48,603 nt of DNA, from the IMG/VR virus record IMGVR_UViG_3300046530_000074, positions 1-48,603 of that record; one strand, given 5' to 3'. Below are positions 31,788-40,369 of this stretch, in pieces. The position numbers and the translations under genes were made by a program. This DNA comes from a virus. Under the pieces are notes generated by a model. It saw nothing but the letters and a program-made list of their open reading frames with translations. It had not been told where the DNA came from and did no database searches. Position 1 is the first letter of the stretch; every line of letters starts with the position of its first letter.

Positions 31788-34136
31788 ATGGCTGATCAGG
31801 ATTGGCTCAAGGATTACACACCTATTGACGCATCCCCTGCACCGCAGACTGCTGGTGTACCAACTCAGCCAACAGCGACTGCCCCAGCGGGGGGTGCAGC
31901 TGACCACTCATGGCTGGATGCGTTTACCCCTGTGGAGCAATCCCAACCCGCTGCCGCCGGCGCATCCAAGCCTGTGACTCCTGAAGTTGGAGCAGGCGAA
32001 TCATTCGTTCGCGGGTTAGGGGATGGCGTCACCTTCGGCTTGCAGGATGAGATCATAGCTGGGCTGGACGCGGCGGTTCAGCCGCTTATACCGGTGGCAG
32101 AGAATGGGTCCGCCGCTCCAACGTTTGGTGAAAGGTATGAAGCCAACGTCGCAAACCAGCGCGCATTGCTAAAAGCAGGTCAAGAACAGAATCCAATAGC
32201 TTCCGTTGCGGGCAACCTTGCCGGGGGTGTTATACCAGCGCTAGCAACTGGTGGGGCGTCTGCCTCTGCCAGCTTAGCCGGGACAGTCGGGAAGGGCGCA
32301 GCAATGGGTGCCGGATATGGAGGGCTATACGGCTTCGGATCAGCGGAAGGTGATGTCACGGAACGCCTGCCTGAAGCGGCTACAGGTGCCGCTATAGGCG
32401 GAGCCATTGGAGGCGCGCTGCCGGCGGTTCTGGCGGGAGGTTCGGCGCTGGCACGAAAGGCTGCGGACTCTGGCGCAGCACGCATTGGCATTGATGCTGC
32501 CGAGGATGCGACGGCCGTCAATGCGCCTGCGCTTGCTCCGGGAGCAGCACAGCCCGCAGCCAACGCTGCCGATGAGGCTACTCAGGCAATTGTCAAAGCA
32601 GCAAACGCACCTAAATCTGCACAGGAGCTCACCCAAGGAGATCTTGCAGCGGTAATTAAGCCTCAGCAAGATGTCATTGATGCCGCTGCGCGGATCGGGG
32701 TAGACGGCCTGACACCTGCTCAGGTTTCTGGGAGCCAAGCCTATCGCAACATCGAGGGCGCTCTCTCGGCAATCCCGGGCAGCGCCCTGAACGAGCAGAA
32801 GAAATCCAGTTATCTCCAGCTGGCGCAAAAAGCCGACGATTTCATCAACGAATTCGGCGGAAGTACCGACAAGGCCGCCTATTCCGATCAATTCAAACGC
32901 AATGCAACTCAGACCATCGACGGGCTCAAAGGTCAAGCTGACGACCTGTATGGCTACATCGGCCAGCAGATTCCCCGTTCAACCCAGGCGCCAGCGGATA
33001 ACACCATCGCCTACCTTCAGGGAAAGATGGCTGATCTTGGCGGTGCCCCGCTGCTGAACGGCGACGAACGAAAAGCGCTGAGCATCCTGTCGCCGAAGGT
33101 CAGGACTGAGCCGAATCCGATGATTCCCGGCACGATTCAGACCATCACCACAAATCCGACCTATGCCGCGCTGGATTTGGTGCGCAAGCAGGTAGGGCAG
33201 GGGTACAGCCGGACTGGTCCTTTCAAAGATATGCAGCAAGGACAGCTAGACGCCCTTTACGGCACGCTGACCCGTGATCAGGAAGCCCTGATTAGCTCGG
33301 TTAGCCCGGAGCTCGCCTCCGTGTATCAAGGTGCCAAGTCGATCGTCGCTCAACGCAAAGGATTAGAAGAGGGATTGCAGTCCGTTCTAGGCAAAGACCT
33401 GTCCGGCTCGATCGCGACAAGCCTCGGGGCGTCGGTCAAGCAGCTCAGCCAGGGCAACTTCAAGAACTTCGACAACATCATCCAGCACATCCCTGAATCA
33501 AGCAGGCAAGACGCGATTGTCACCGCCTTGAATGACGCCTTCACCAACAAGTCTGGCGCTCAGAAGCAGCTCAGCGCTTCCGGATTCGTGAACTGGTACG
33601 GCGATCTGAATAGAAATAATGCTGCGCGCGCAAGGCTGACAAAATACCTGCCAGAAGATGCTCAGAAGCGGTTGGACGATATCTACACCGTGGCGAAGGC
33701 AATGAAAGATGCCTCTGATGAGGTAGTGAAAACCGGGGTCTCTCTCGGAGTGCTGAAGGATTATGCTGCCCAGGGCGGATTGTTGAGTCGAATCTGGGAC
33801 GTCGCCAAGCCGGCGGCAGCCGCAGAGGGAGTGACGAGTAGCCTTGGCCTTCCTGGTGTCGGCGCTATCGGCGTCATTGCCAACGCAGCAGCTAAGCCGC
33901 GCACGCCAATCCAGGAAAGCGCGAGCAACCTGCTGGCCTCGCCTCAATTCCAGAACATGGTCAAGGCATATGCCGCCAGCGGTGGCAACTTGAGGGCCAA
34001 CGTGCTTGCCCGTGAAAAGCAGCTTGTCCGCACTCAGACCTATCGCAAGTGGGAGAGCAACCTCAGCGATACATCCCGTGCCAGTGTGCAGGCAGTCGGG
34101 CCTCTCGCATACCTGACGGCCGGTCCAGAGCAGTAA
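31788..34136 (+). CDS. Large putative DNA-ejection / internal virion protein (782 aa)
   Basis: A long Ala/Gly-rich, mostly helical protein with glycine-rich hydrophobic stretches (GGAIGGALPAVLAGG, GAAMGAGYGGLYGFGSAEGD) that could insert in membranes, as expected of ejected pilot proteins forming a trans-envelope conduit. The N-terminus carries two copies of a motif WLxx[YF]TP[IV] (DWLKDYTPI and SWLDAFTPV) about 33 residues apart. It directly follows the 572-residue protein, with ATGA overlap if ATG 31782 is used; I prefer ATG 31788 because AGGA is better spaced. Confidence 0.7.
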   Translation: MADQDWLKDYTPIDASPAPQTAGVPTQPTATAPAGGAADHSWLDAFTPVEQSQPAAAGASKPVTPEVGAGESFVRGLGDGVTFGLQDEIIAGLDAAVQPLIPVAENGSAAPTFGERYEANVANQRALLKAGQEQNPIASVAGNLAGGVIPALATGGASASASLAGTVGKGAAMGAGYGGLYGFGSAEGDVTERLPEAATGAAIGGAIGGALPAVLAGGSALARKAADSGAARIGIDAAEDATAVNAPALAPGAAQPAANAADEATQAIVKAANAPKSAQELTQGDLAAVIKPQQDVIDAAARIGVDGLTPAQVSGSQAYRNIEGALSAIPGSALNEQKKSSYLQLAQKADDFINEFGGSTDKAAYSDQFKRNATQTIDGLKGQADDLYGYIGQQIPRSTQAPADNTIAYLQGKMADLGGAPLLNGDERKALSILSPKVRTEPNPMIPGTIQTITTNPTYAALDLVRKQVGQGYSRTGPFKDMQQGQLDALYGTLTRDQEALISSVSPELASVYQGAKSIVAQRKGLEEGLQSVLGKDLSGSIATSLGASVKQLSQGNFKNFDNIIQHIPESSRQDAIVTALNDAFTNKSGAQKQLSASGFVNWYGDLNRNNAARARLTKYLPEDAQKRLDDIYTVAKAMKDASDEVVKTGVSLGVLKDYAAQGGLLSRIWDVAKPAAAAEGVTSSLGLPGVGAIGVIANAAAKPRTPIQESASNLLASPQFQNMVKAYAASGGNLRANVLAREKQLVRTQTYRKWESNLSDTSRASVQAVGPLAYLTAGPEQ

Positions 34137-34190
34137 CTGGCATGATGATCGGCGGCCGTTTATGATGTTCTACCGTACAGAGGTAGCGCC

Positions 34191-34415
34191 ATGCGAGATG
34201 TAACAGTGAAGTTCGCGTATAAGGCAGGATTCAGGCGTGCATGGGCGATCATCTCGATTATATGGTTGGTGCTGGTCCTTTTCATGACTACCAGATTTGC
34301 CTCGGTCGACTGGCTGGAGGTAGCGATGATAGGCGTTCTGCCTGTGATTGGCCTGTACCTAGTAGGGGCCGCTTTCGTTTGGATCGTTGAAGGTTTCGCT
34401 AAGCCTGACAGATAA
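34191..34415 (+). CDS. Two-pass membrane protein (74 aa), accessory
   Basis: Two hydrophobic helices are visible (AWAIISIIWLVLVLFM and VAMIGVLPVIGLYLVGAAFV), with a basic N-terminus. AGAGG lies before ATG 34191. It sits between the ejection and tail-fibre modules among genes that look unrelated to the virion, so it is probably a lysogenic-conversion (moron) gene. No family recognised. Confidence 0.6.
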   Translation: MRDVTVKFAYKAGFRRAWAIISIIWLVLVLFMTTRFASVDWLEVAMIGVLPVIGLYLVGAAFVWIVEGFAKPDR

Positions 34416-34516
34416 ACTGCCAGCACACTCAAGCTAAACGAATTCATGCCGATGTAACGTTAACCAGTGCTGCCCACCTTGGCGCAGCAGCGTTACCACT
34501 CGACAAGGATCCGGTC

Positions 34517-34801
34517 GTGAAGCTCATCATTCCGCTGTTTCTTGCCCTGGCGTGCGCAGACGCCTTTTCCGGCACGCTTACCATCGTCCCAGATAGCACC
34601 AGTACAATGGGAATCAAGCAGCAGAGCCGCGATGCTGCTGCATCGGCGCGCGCCGCACGACAGGCGCGAATAGCCGCAGGGGTTGAGCGGCCCCCTTCTG
34701 TAATCATCATCAAGCAGGCACCTCAATATCAGCCGCCGCCAAAAACCAATTTCAACTGCCGATCCTATGGCTATCAGAACAGTCAGATATCTTGTTACTA
34801 G
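34517..34801 (+). CDS. Exported small protein (94 aa), accessory
   Basis: GTG start with AAGGA upstream. The N-terminus MKLIIPLFLALACADAFSG is a signal peptide, leaving a mature part that is basic then proline-rich (PQYQPPPKTNF) with two Cys near the end that could form a disulphide. It is a likely periplasmic accessory protein. Function unknown. Confidence 0.6.
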   Translation: MKLIIPLFLALACADAFSGTLTIVPDSTSTMGIKQQSRDAAASARAARQARIAAGVERPPSVIIIKQAPQYQPPPKTNFNCRSYGYQNSQISCY

Positions 34802-34884
34802 GTTTGCGCCTTCCGGAGGCTGGTCGTAAGCTTTCGCCTACAGGAAAAAAGGGATTTTCTGCTACCAGTCGTCGGAACCTGTCA

Positions 34885-34967
34885 TGCGCCACGTTCTAGA
34901 AATCATGTTTTCGTGGCGCAAGCTGATAAATGATATAGGTTGATCCTTGTAGACCGTTAATAACGGT
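34885..34967. promoter_or_regulatory. Control region upstream of toxin-antitoxin-like pair
   Basis: Two inverted repeats stand out in a 234-nt AT-richer gap that has no gene: TGCGCCACG / CGTGGCGCA (34885-34893 with 34912-34920) and the 15-bp palindrome ACCGTTA-A-TAACGGT (34953-34967). The second lies about 70 nt before the antitoxin-like start, where autoregulated toxin-antitoxin operons keep their operator. TTGATC at 34940-34945 could be part of a promoter, but no well-spaced -10 is clear. Confidence 0.45.
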
Positions 34968-35035
34968 AATGGGAACGCCCTATCAGAGCCCATGTCCTAC
35001 CCTATACAGGACCAGCGCCCATCGAGGGCAACGCC

Positions 35036-35215
35036 ATGAAGATTCACGATTACATCCCACCTAAGCACGATACAGGTCCGGAAGAGGTCAATTTCGACTT
35101 GTCCCGGATGAAGACAGCCCTCAATGGCGAACGATTCGCCATGCCTGAGAATTTGCCGCGCGAAGACTTTCGTGCATGGATGCGCGAGAACGCCGATAAA
35201 TGCCGTGCCAAGTAG
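35036..35215 (+). CDS. Antitoxin-like small protein (59 aa)
   Basis: A short acidic, helical protein (MKIHDYIPPKHDTGPEEVNF..., ending RAWMRENADKCRAK) that overlaps the next gene by 16 nt. Gene order, size, overlap and an upstream palindrome fit the antitoxin of a type II pair. There is no recognisable DNA-binding motif, so the assignment rests on context. GAGGGC precedes ATG 35036. Confidence 0.5.
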   Translation: MKIHDYIPPKHDTGPEEVNFDLSRMKTALNGERFAMPENLPREDFRAWMRENADKCRAK

Positions 35216-35592
35216 ACTTTAGCGCTCCCTTCCTTCTACTTTTCGATAATCTCTCCCAGGACGAACAGGAGTTGATTGGCGAATTTGTGTTTCATTTCCA
35301 CCAAAACGGCCTCAAGGGCTTTCGTGGCAAGTTTGGGCCGACAGACAACGTCCCGCACAACGACCCAGACCGAGCTGCAAAAATCTACTTCGCCAAGCGC
35401 AATGACTTATGGCATGTCCACGTTGGTCATCCTCGCTGGAACCCGTGCAAGAACCCGATGGCGAGTTACCTCACGTCTGATTACGTCGTTCACTTTCAAC
35501 GCTTTTCGGCTACCCATATCGCGCTTGTCGATTACAACTCGCACAATCCAATGAAGCAGCCATCGAGAGCTTCACTGTTTCGTCAACGTTAG
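35200..35592 (+). CDS. RelE/ParE-like toxin candidate (130 aa)
   Basis: The C-terminal half (AKRNDLWHVHVGHPRW ... TSDYVVHFQRFSATHIALVD, then HNPMK) has the strand pattern of RelE-superfamily toxins, with basic and His residues suited to RNA binding. The N-terminus is longer than in RelE. It starts inside the upstream small gene. Known relatives cut mRNA on ribosomes or block gyrase; which, if either, applies is not visible. It is followed directly by the tail-fibre module, and its base composition is AT-richer than that of the neighbours, consistent with a transferred accessory cassette. Confidence 0.55.
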   Translation: MPCQVDFSAPFLLLFDNLSQDEQELIGEFVFHFHQNGLKGFRGKFGPTDNVPHNDPDRAAKIYFAKRNDLWHVHVGHPRWNPCKNPMASYLTSDYVVHFQRFSATHIALVDYNSHNPMKQPSRASLFRQR

Positions 35593-35603
35593 CTCGTAGC
35601 CGC

Positions 35604-35655
35604 TTCCCCTCTCAATCCAGTCACATACGCTCACCGGAAATCGCAGGAGATTTCC
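35604..35655 (+). promoter_or_regulatory. TTGNN-type/TCACATA element and SD hairpin before tail-fibre genes
   Basis: TTCCC 35604-35608 (weaker first box), 12 nt ending AATCCAG, TCACATA 35621-35627. Right after, a perfect 7-bp hairpin GGAAATC / GATTTCC (35636-35642 with 35649-35655) presents the AGGA of the ribosome site in its loop and ends at the ATG of the next gene, so it could gate translation. Confidence 0.55.
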
Positions 35656-36261
35656 ATGGGCGCCCCCGTCGTCGACATCAACATCGTCAAGGGCAAGACT
35701 TTCGAGTTCATGTATCGGTACGCCGACCATGACCTGGTCTACAAGCCCATCCTGGCAATGCCAAGCACTGCTCCGGTGCGCCTCGCCATTTCAGATCATG
35801 GTATCCCTGACGGGTGGCCGATCAGGATTGAGGGCGTTCGTCAGCCTTACGAACTGAACAGCGATGACGACGCTTATTACATCGCGACAGCCATAGACCC
35901 GAGCACGATCGAGCTGAACACGGTCCGGGCGGATGAGTGGCGACCATATACCTCCGGCGGTTCAGTCATTTTCAACAACCCCTTCGACCTCACCGGTTGC
36001 TCAGCACGGATGCAGATCCGCGATCGTGTCGACGGGACCATTTTGCTGACGCTGAATTCTGACCCTTCAACCGCGCCTGACGGCGAAATTGAAGTCGATT
36101 TCAATCTGGCCTCGCTGATTGTCCGGCTTTCCCCGGCCGTCACCGCCGGCATCACCTGGTCGCGCGGCGTCTATGACCTCGAATTGATCACGCCTGACGG
36201 AAACGTCTATCCGGTTACTGACGTCAGCAAGGTCACGATCGGCGCCGAGGTAACGCGATGA
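35656..36261 (+). CDS. Tail-fibre module protein (201 aa)
   Basis: Begins MGAPVVDINIVKGKTFEFMY, a start shared by proteins that open tail-fibre modules in Pseudomonas phages, followed by strand-rich sequence (FDLTGCSARMQIRDRVDGTI ... SRGVYDLELITPDGNVYPVT). It probably links fibres to the tail or baseplate. Its stop overlaps the next start. Role inferred from module order. Confidence 0.65.
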   Translation: MGAPVVDINIVKGKTFEFMYRYADHDLVYKPILAMPSTAPVRLAISDHGIPDGWPIRIEGVRQPYELNSDDDAYYIATAIDPSTIELNTVRADEWRPYTSGGSVIFNNPFDLTGCSARMQIRDRVDGTILLTLNSDPSTAPDGEIEVDFNLASLIVRLSPAVTAGITWSRGVYDLELITPDGNVYPVTDVSKVTIGAEVTR

Positions 36262-36572
36262 ATTCGGCGTTCGTAGTCCGCGGGGAGGACGGCTGCCTGA
36301 TCCGTCGCGAGTACGGCGGCGGCTTCACGGTCATGGCAGGGCAGCGCGGGGCACCAGGAAAATCTGGCGCTGGTGCCAGCTCAACCTTCGTCTGGCCGCA
36401 GAACATACCTCTCACGACCTGGACTATTCCGCACAACCTTGATCGGTTCCCGTCGGTGACCGTGACCGATGGGCAGGGGAGGCAGGTCGAGCCAGACATC
36501 ACCTACGTCAGCAGTGACGTTGTTCAAGTAACCCACGGCATCCCGTTCGCGGGCGTGGCGTATCTAAATTGA
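36258..36572 (+). CDS. Tail-fibre module protein with short collagen-like stretch (104 aa)
   Basis: It contains a short Gly-X-Y stretch (GQRGAPGKSGAG), as often used in trimeric fibres, then a domain WTIPHNLDRFPSVTVTDGQG ... DVVQVTHGIPFAGVAYLN that recurs in phage fibre proteins. ATGA overlap with the previous gene. Likely a connector or fibre component. Confidence 0.65.
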   Translation: MNSAFVVRGEDGCLIRREYGGGFTVMAGQRGAPGKSGAGASSTFVWPQNIPLTTWTIPHNLDRFPSVTVTDGQGRQVEPDITYVSSDVVQVTHGIPFAGVAYLN

Positions 36573-36582
36573 GGCGGCACGC

Positions 36583-37305
36583 ATGAAAATCACAAACCAG
36601 TTTGATGCCAGTGGGTTCAAGCTTGTAAATCTGGCTGACGGGACGAACCCTCAAGACGCAGCCACGGTTGCTCAGCTCAACGCTGCAGTGCAGGGCTACT
36701 CATGGAAGCAGCCTGTAAGAGTTGCCACGACTGCGAATATCACGCTTTCTGGCGCACAGACTATCGACGGCGTCAGCGTCGTGGCTGGCGATCGGGTGCT
36801 GGTCAAAAACCAAACGGCCGGTGCCGCGAACGGCATTTACGTCGCAGCTACTGGCGCTTGGACTCGTTCGACTGACTTCGATACCGGCGCAGAGGCCTTG
36901 GGGGCAGCAACCTTTGTCAGCGAAGGCACGGCTCAAGGAAACCAGGTCTGGCTGAACGGTACTGATGGCCCGATCACCATCGGGACCACTGCGCTGGTAT
37001 TTGTCCAGGTCGGCGGCGGATCCTCGTATAGCGCCGGCAACGGGATCATCATTTCCGGTGGTGTTATTTCTGCGGATCCCGCTGTTGTCGCCCGCAAAGC
37101 CAGCGCCACCATCGGCGACGGCACCGCCACCACACTTACCATCACTCACGGCCTAAACACTCAGGACGTTGCAGTCAGCGTGAAAGAGGTGAGCACGAAC
37201 GCAGGCGTAATCGCCGATTGGGTGGCAAATGGTGTGAATACGGTGCAATTGACCTTCGGCACCGCGCCTACGACCGGGCAGTACCGCGTAACGGTAGTTG
37301 CTTAA
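36583..37305 (+). CDS. Tail fibre protein (240 aa)
   Basis: The opening MKITNQFDASGFKLVNLADG and GTNPQDAATVAQLNA are standard phage fibre repeats, followed by the block ATTANITLSGAQTIDGVSVV ... LVKNQTAGAANGIYV, a domain shared by many tail fibres. The C-terminal segment (TTLTITHGLNTQDVAVSVKE) is another recurrent fibre domain. It probably forms a homotrimeric receptor-binding or linker fibre. Confidence 0.8.
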   Translation: MKITNQFDASGFKLVNLADGTNPQDAATVAQLNAAVQGYSWKQPVRVATTANITLSGAQTIDGVSVVAGDRVLVKNQTAGAANGIYVAATGAWTRSTDFDTGAEALGAATFVSEGTAQGNQVWLNGTDGPITIGTTALVFVQVGGGSSYSAGNGIIISGGVISADPAVVARKASATIGDGTATTLTITHGLNTQDVAVSVKEVSTNAGVIADWVANGVNTVQLTFGTAPTTGQYRVTVVA

Positions 37306-38631
37306 ATGAAGCATGTCGGGGTCAGGTCCAGTCCGAAGGACATAGTCAGCCAAGAGCAGCTTTCCGCTGCTGGCGACTTCCTGAAGAACGGCACCGTGCA
37401 GATGACCGGTGCGTTCAACGAGGCAAACCCCGGGAGTGCCTCGGTAAGCGCTGCCGACGGAGTGATCAACGGCACCAGTGTCGCCGGGTCGAACACGATC
37501 ACGGTAGTTGGCGATGGGCCGCTGACTGGGATGGCGGCTGCAGCGGTCGGCGCCACACGCCTGTTAAAGTTCGGCGCCGCGATGCAGATCACTCAGAGCC
37601 TGAACTTCCAGTTGCTGACTGGCGCATCCATTCAGGCGCGAGTCAACGACACTGCGGTAATGCAGTCAGTAGGTTCAGCCCAGTGGCAGATGATCGATTA
37701 TCAGCGGGGCGACGGCACTCCGTTGGTATCAGTGGCTACCCCAGACAACACCAAGCTTCCCCTTGCTGGCGGCACGATGACGGGCGCATTCAACGAGAAT
37801 TACGGCTCGGCCAACATCGACGGCGGCGGGAAACTGGTCTTCACAGACTGCAACGTGGCGTTCGTAAGCGGCAGCGTCGGTCAGCAGATCAACGGCATAA
37901 CCGATGCCAAGGTCACAGCGGCCGGGGCCACCCGCCGGGTTACCTTCGTCAGCCCAGGAATCATCCTCGTACACAGCAACAACTTCGTTCTGCCCACGCA
38001 GGCGAACATCACCGTGCAGAACGGTGACTCAGTTGTTCTGCAAGCTGACGCAGCTGCAAACGCATGGCGGGTGATCAACTATGAACGCGCAGACGGTACC
38101 GCGCTGGTAGCGCCGGCAGGGTTCACGCAGGCGCAGGTCCGCTCAACGCCGATGACCGGGCTGAGCACCGCGACAAATTCGGCGGTGTTAGCGACCGACA
38201 CTCTTCTGGTGGCGATAGGTAAGCTCCAAGGCCAGCTGAACACCGGCGTATTCCGTGCAGAGACAATCCCCACAACGTCGGTTGGCCAGACCTCCTACGC
38301 GGTACCGAATGGCTACACCGCCGGATCGATAGTCGCATTCTTCAACGGTGTGCTGCTGGCCCCAGCGGATTACACCGCAACAGACGGCACCAACATCGTT
38401 CTGGCCTCTGGAGCACTGACAACCAGCGACATCATGTCCGTTCTGGTAATCGGATCAGTCCGCGCCCAGGACGATGCCCTCCTGCAATACACAGTCGCAG
38501 CCTTGCCTGCAGCCTCTGCCAATGCATTCAAGCAGCGCTGGTGCACGAACATGGCCGGCGGGGCAGGCGTGGTGGTGAGCAACGGCACGAACTGGCTACG
38601 CGTAGCCGACAACACGGTGGTGACCACGTAA
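37306..38631 (+). CDS. Tail fibre protein with internal duplication (441 aa)
   Basis: Two related blocks of about 110 residues follow each other: each starts with MTGAFNE, runs through a run of short strands, and ends with QMIDYQRGDGTPLV or RVINYERADGTALV. After them comes a segment with SYAVPNGYTAGSIVAFFNGV, another common fibre domain. The duplication suggests a repeated shaft unit. It starts immediately after the preceding stop and ends overlapping the next gene by TAATG. Confidence 0.75.
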   Translation: MKHVGVRSSPKDIVSQEQLSAAGDFLKNGTVQMTGAFNEANPGSASVSAADGVINGTSVAGSNTITVVGDGPLTGMAAAAVGATRLLKFGAAMQITQSLNFQLLTGASIQARVNDTAVMQSVGSAQWQMIDYQRGDGTPLVSVATPDNTKLPLAGGTMTGAFNENYGSANIDGGGKLVFTDCNVAFVSGSVGQQINGITDAKVTAAGATRRVTFVSPGIILVHSNNFVLPTQANITVQNGDSVVLQADAAANAWRVINYERADGTALVAPAGFTQAQVRSTPMTGLSTATNSAVLATDTLLVAIGKLQGQLNTGVFRAETIPTTSVGQTSYAVPNGYTAGSIVAFFNGVLLAPADYTATDGTNIVLASGALTTSDIMSVLVIGSVRAQDDALLQYTVAALPAASANAFKQRWCTNMAGGAGVVVSNGTNWLRVADNTVVTT

Positions 38632-39341
38632 TGGCCTACAACGTAAACGACGCAAGGATTGTCGGACTCAAGCTGAGCGTGGCCTCTGATGGAGTGACTG
38701 TAGGTCTCAGCCCGGGCGCGGCATACATACCGAACCAAGGCAGAGCTCTGTCGCAGACTGACATGAGCGTTGTGGTGAGCGGCGTGACCAGCGCTTGGCG
38801 CCACTTCTACCTGGCCAACGACAACGGTGTGCTGGCGTTCGAATACTCAGCCACTGCCCCGGCAGATCCCTACCAAGGCACGGCCCGGACGAAATCCAAC
38901 GATCCGACCCGCCGTTATCTCGGATCGCTGTATTTCAACGCCAGCGGGACGACTCTCGCCTTCCTGCACAGCCAGGTCGGCGATCGGGCCAACCGCATCA
39001 GCTTCGTGCCGCCCGGTGGAGCCGCAATTGCGCAATCGCGCTTGCTCAACATCGCGACCGGCACCACGCCGACTTTGGTTGACGCATCAGCCGTCGTCCC
39101 CATGACATGCCGCCTGATGTACACCCTGATCAACAACACATCGACCAGTGACGCGTATATCGGCACACCCGACAACGGAACGCTGTCGACCACGAACTAC
39201 CTGCTTTTCGTGAAGGCGAATCAAGCAGGCCAGTTCGACGTGGAAGTGAACGGCAATCAGCTGCTCAACTACTTCCTCAACGGAATTATCACGCTCGGCG
39301 GCCTGACCATTCAGGTGCGCGGCTATTTGTTCGACAGGTGA
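38631..39341 (+). CDS. Tail fibre module protein (236 aa)
   Basis: Beta-rich sequence (MAYNVNDARIVGLKLSVASD ... TSAWRHFYLANDNGVLAFEY) without known catalytic motifs. The ATG overlaps the upstream stop. A fibre or spike component by location. Confidence 0.65.
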   Translation: MAYNVNDARIVGLKLSVASDGVTVGLSPGAAYIPNQGRALSQTDMSVVVSGVTSAWRHFYLANDNGVLAFEYSATAPADPYQGTARTKSNDPTRRYLGSLYFNASGTTLAFLHSQVGDRANRISFVPPGGAAIAQSRLLNIATGTTPTLVDASAVVPMTCRLMYTLINNTSTSDAYIGTPDNGTLSTTNYLLFVKANQAGQFDVEVNGNQLLNYFLNGIITLGGLTIQVRGYLFDR

Positions 39342-39344
39342 TTT

Positions 39345-40367
39345 ATGACGGTCAATAGAGACCTCGGGAAGTTGACGCCGATCCCGTCGGTAGCGGGGCA
39401 GTTCGTCTGGGATCAAGCATCCAGCTCCTGGACCCAAGTGACGAAGTCTATGGTCGGCCTAGGTCAGGCTGAAAATATCACCAGCGCTTCTATCCGCAGA
39501 AGCTGGAATGGTGGTTTTTCTAGATTTAACACAAGCCAAACCCTGACATCGGCTCAGATAGGTCGGGTTATTTGGTTCACTGTCCCAGGGCTCACATGCA
39601 CCTTGCCTGCTCCCTCCACGCTCACCGCGGGCCAGGGGTTCACGATCCGGAACGGAAACACCGGAAACCTAACAATCACCACCCCTTCCGGTTCGCTCTA
39701 TGCCGACTCAGACGCTGGTGCCGCGAGCTCAATGGTATTAGGGCCTAAAGAGTGGGTGGAATTAGGAACGGATGGTGCGAACTGGACATTCAACCAGAGA
39801 GGCCGACTCGATCAGTCTGCGCCACTAGATACGCCAGGATTTACCGGGACGGCTTCCTTTGGCGCAGATTCTCCTATGCGGGTAGTAGGGGGCCTTGGCG
39901 CCACGCTTCAGCATGTCAAGGGGGCTACGGGCGGTCAGTTAGACATTGATGATGTGCCGTTCAGCAATACTGATCAGTCACTATTTAGATTCAACAGGAA
40001 CGTTAATACCAGTGGGAACGTACTCATTTCCTACCACAGAGGTAATGGCTCAACGAGTGTCGATCACCAGTTTAAGTGCGCCGGAAGCAACGCTGCGACA
40101 ACCTCAGAAGTTCTGCTTTCTGCCGGCGGGGGTAAAGTTGCAGTTGCTGCCACCGCTGTAGATGGCACAGCAACTCTTCTGGTTGGTGGCGCGGCTCGAA
40201 TAAATGGGCCCGTCCTCCCTGGGCAATACACTCTAACCACGCTTCCTTCTGCCTCGGTGTATAGCGGTTACGAAATCGATGTTACCAACGCCACTGGCGG
40301 CCCAAAGCGTTGTCGGTCCAACGGCACCGTATGGCAAATCCTCAACACCACAACCACAGTGAGCTGA
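39345..40367 (+). CDS. Distal tail fibre protein (340 aa)
   Basis: The N-terminal 80 residues (SVAGQFVWDQASSSWTQVTK, TSQTLTSAQIGRVIWFTVPG) and Ser/Thr/Gly-rich strands are typical of fibre tips. The C-terminal part (LPGQYTLTTLPSASVYSGYE) recurs in fibres and spikes. DNA in this gene is more AT-rich than in the preceding fibres, which fits exchange of receptor-binding tips between phages. Confidence 0.7.
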   Translation: MTVNRDLGKLTPIPSVAGQFVWDQASSSWTQVTKSMVGLGQAENITSASIRRSWNGGFSRFNTSQTLTSAQIGRVIWFTVPGLTCTLPAPSTLTAGQGFTIRNGNTGNLTITTPSGSLYADSDAGAASSMVLGPKEWVELGTDGANWTFNQRGRLDQSAPLDTPGFTGTASFGADSPMRVVGGLGATLQHVKGATGGQLDIDDVPFSNTDQSLFRFNRNVNTSGNVLISYHRGNGSTSVDHQFKCAGSNAATTSEVLLSAGGGKVAVAATAVDGTATLLVGGAARINGPVLPGQYTLTTLPSASVYSGYEIDVTNATGGPKRCRSNGTVWQILNTTTTVS

Positions 40368-40369
40368 TC

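Noticed and set aside
39345-40367. Diversity-generating retroelement target at the fibre tip
   Set aside because: No reverse transcriptase, no template repeat and no accessory gene are present in the window.
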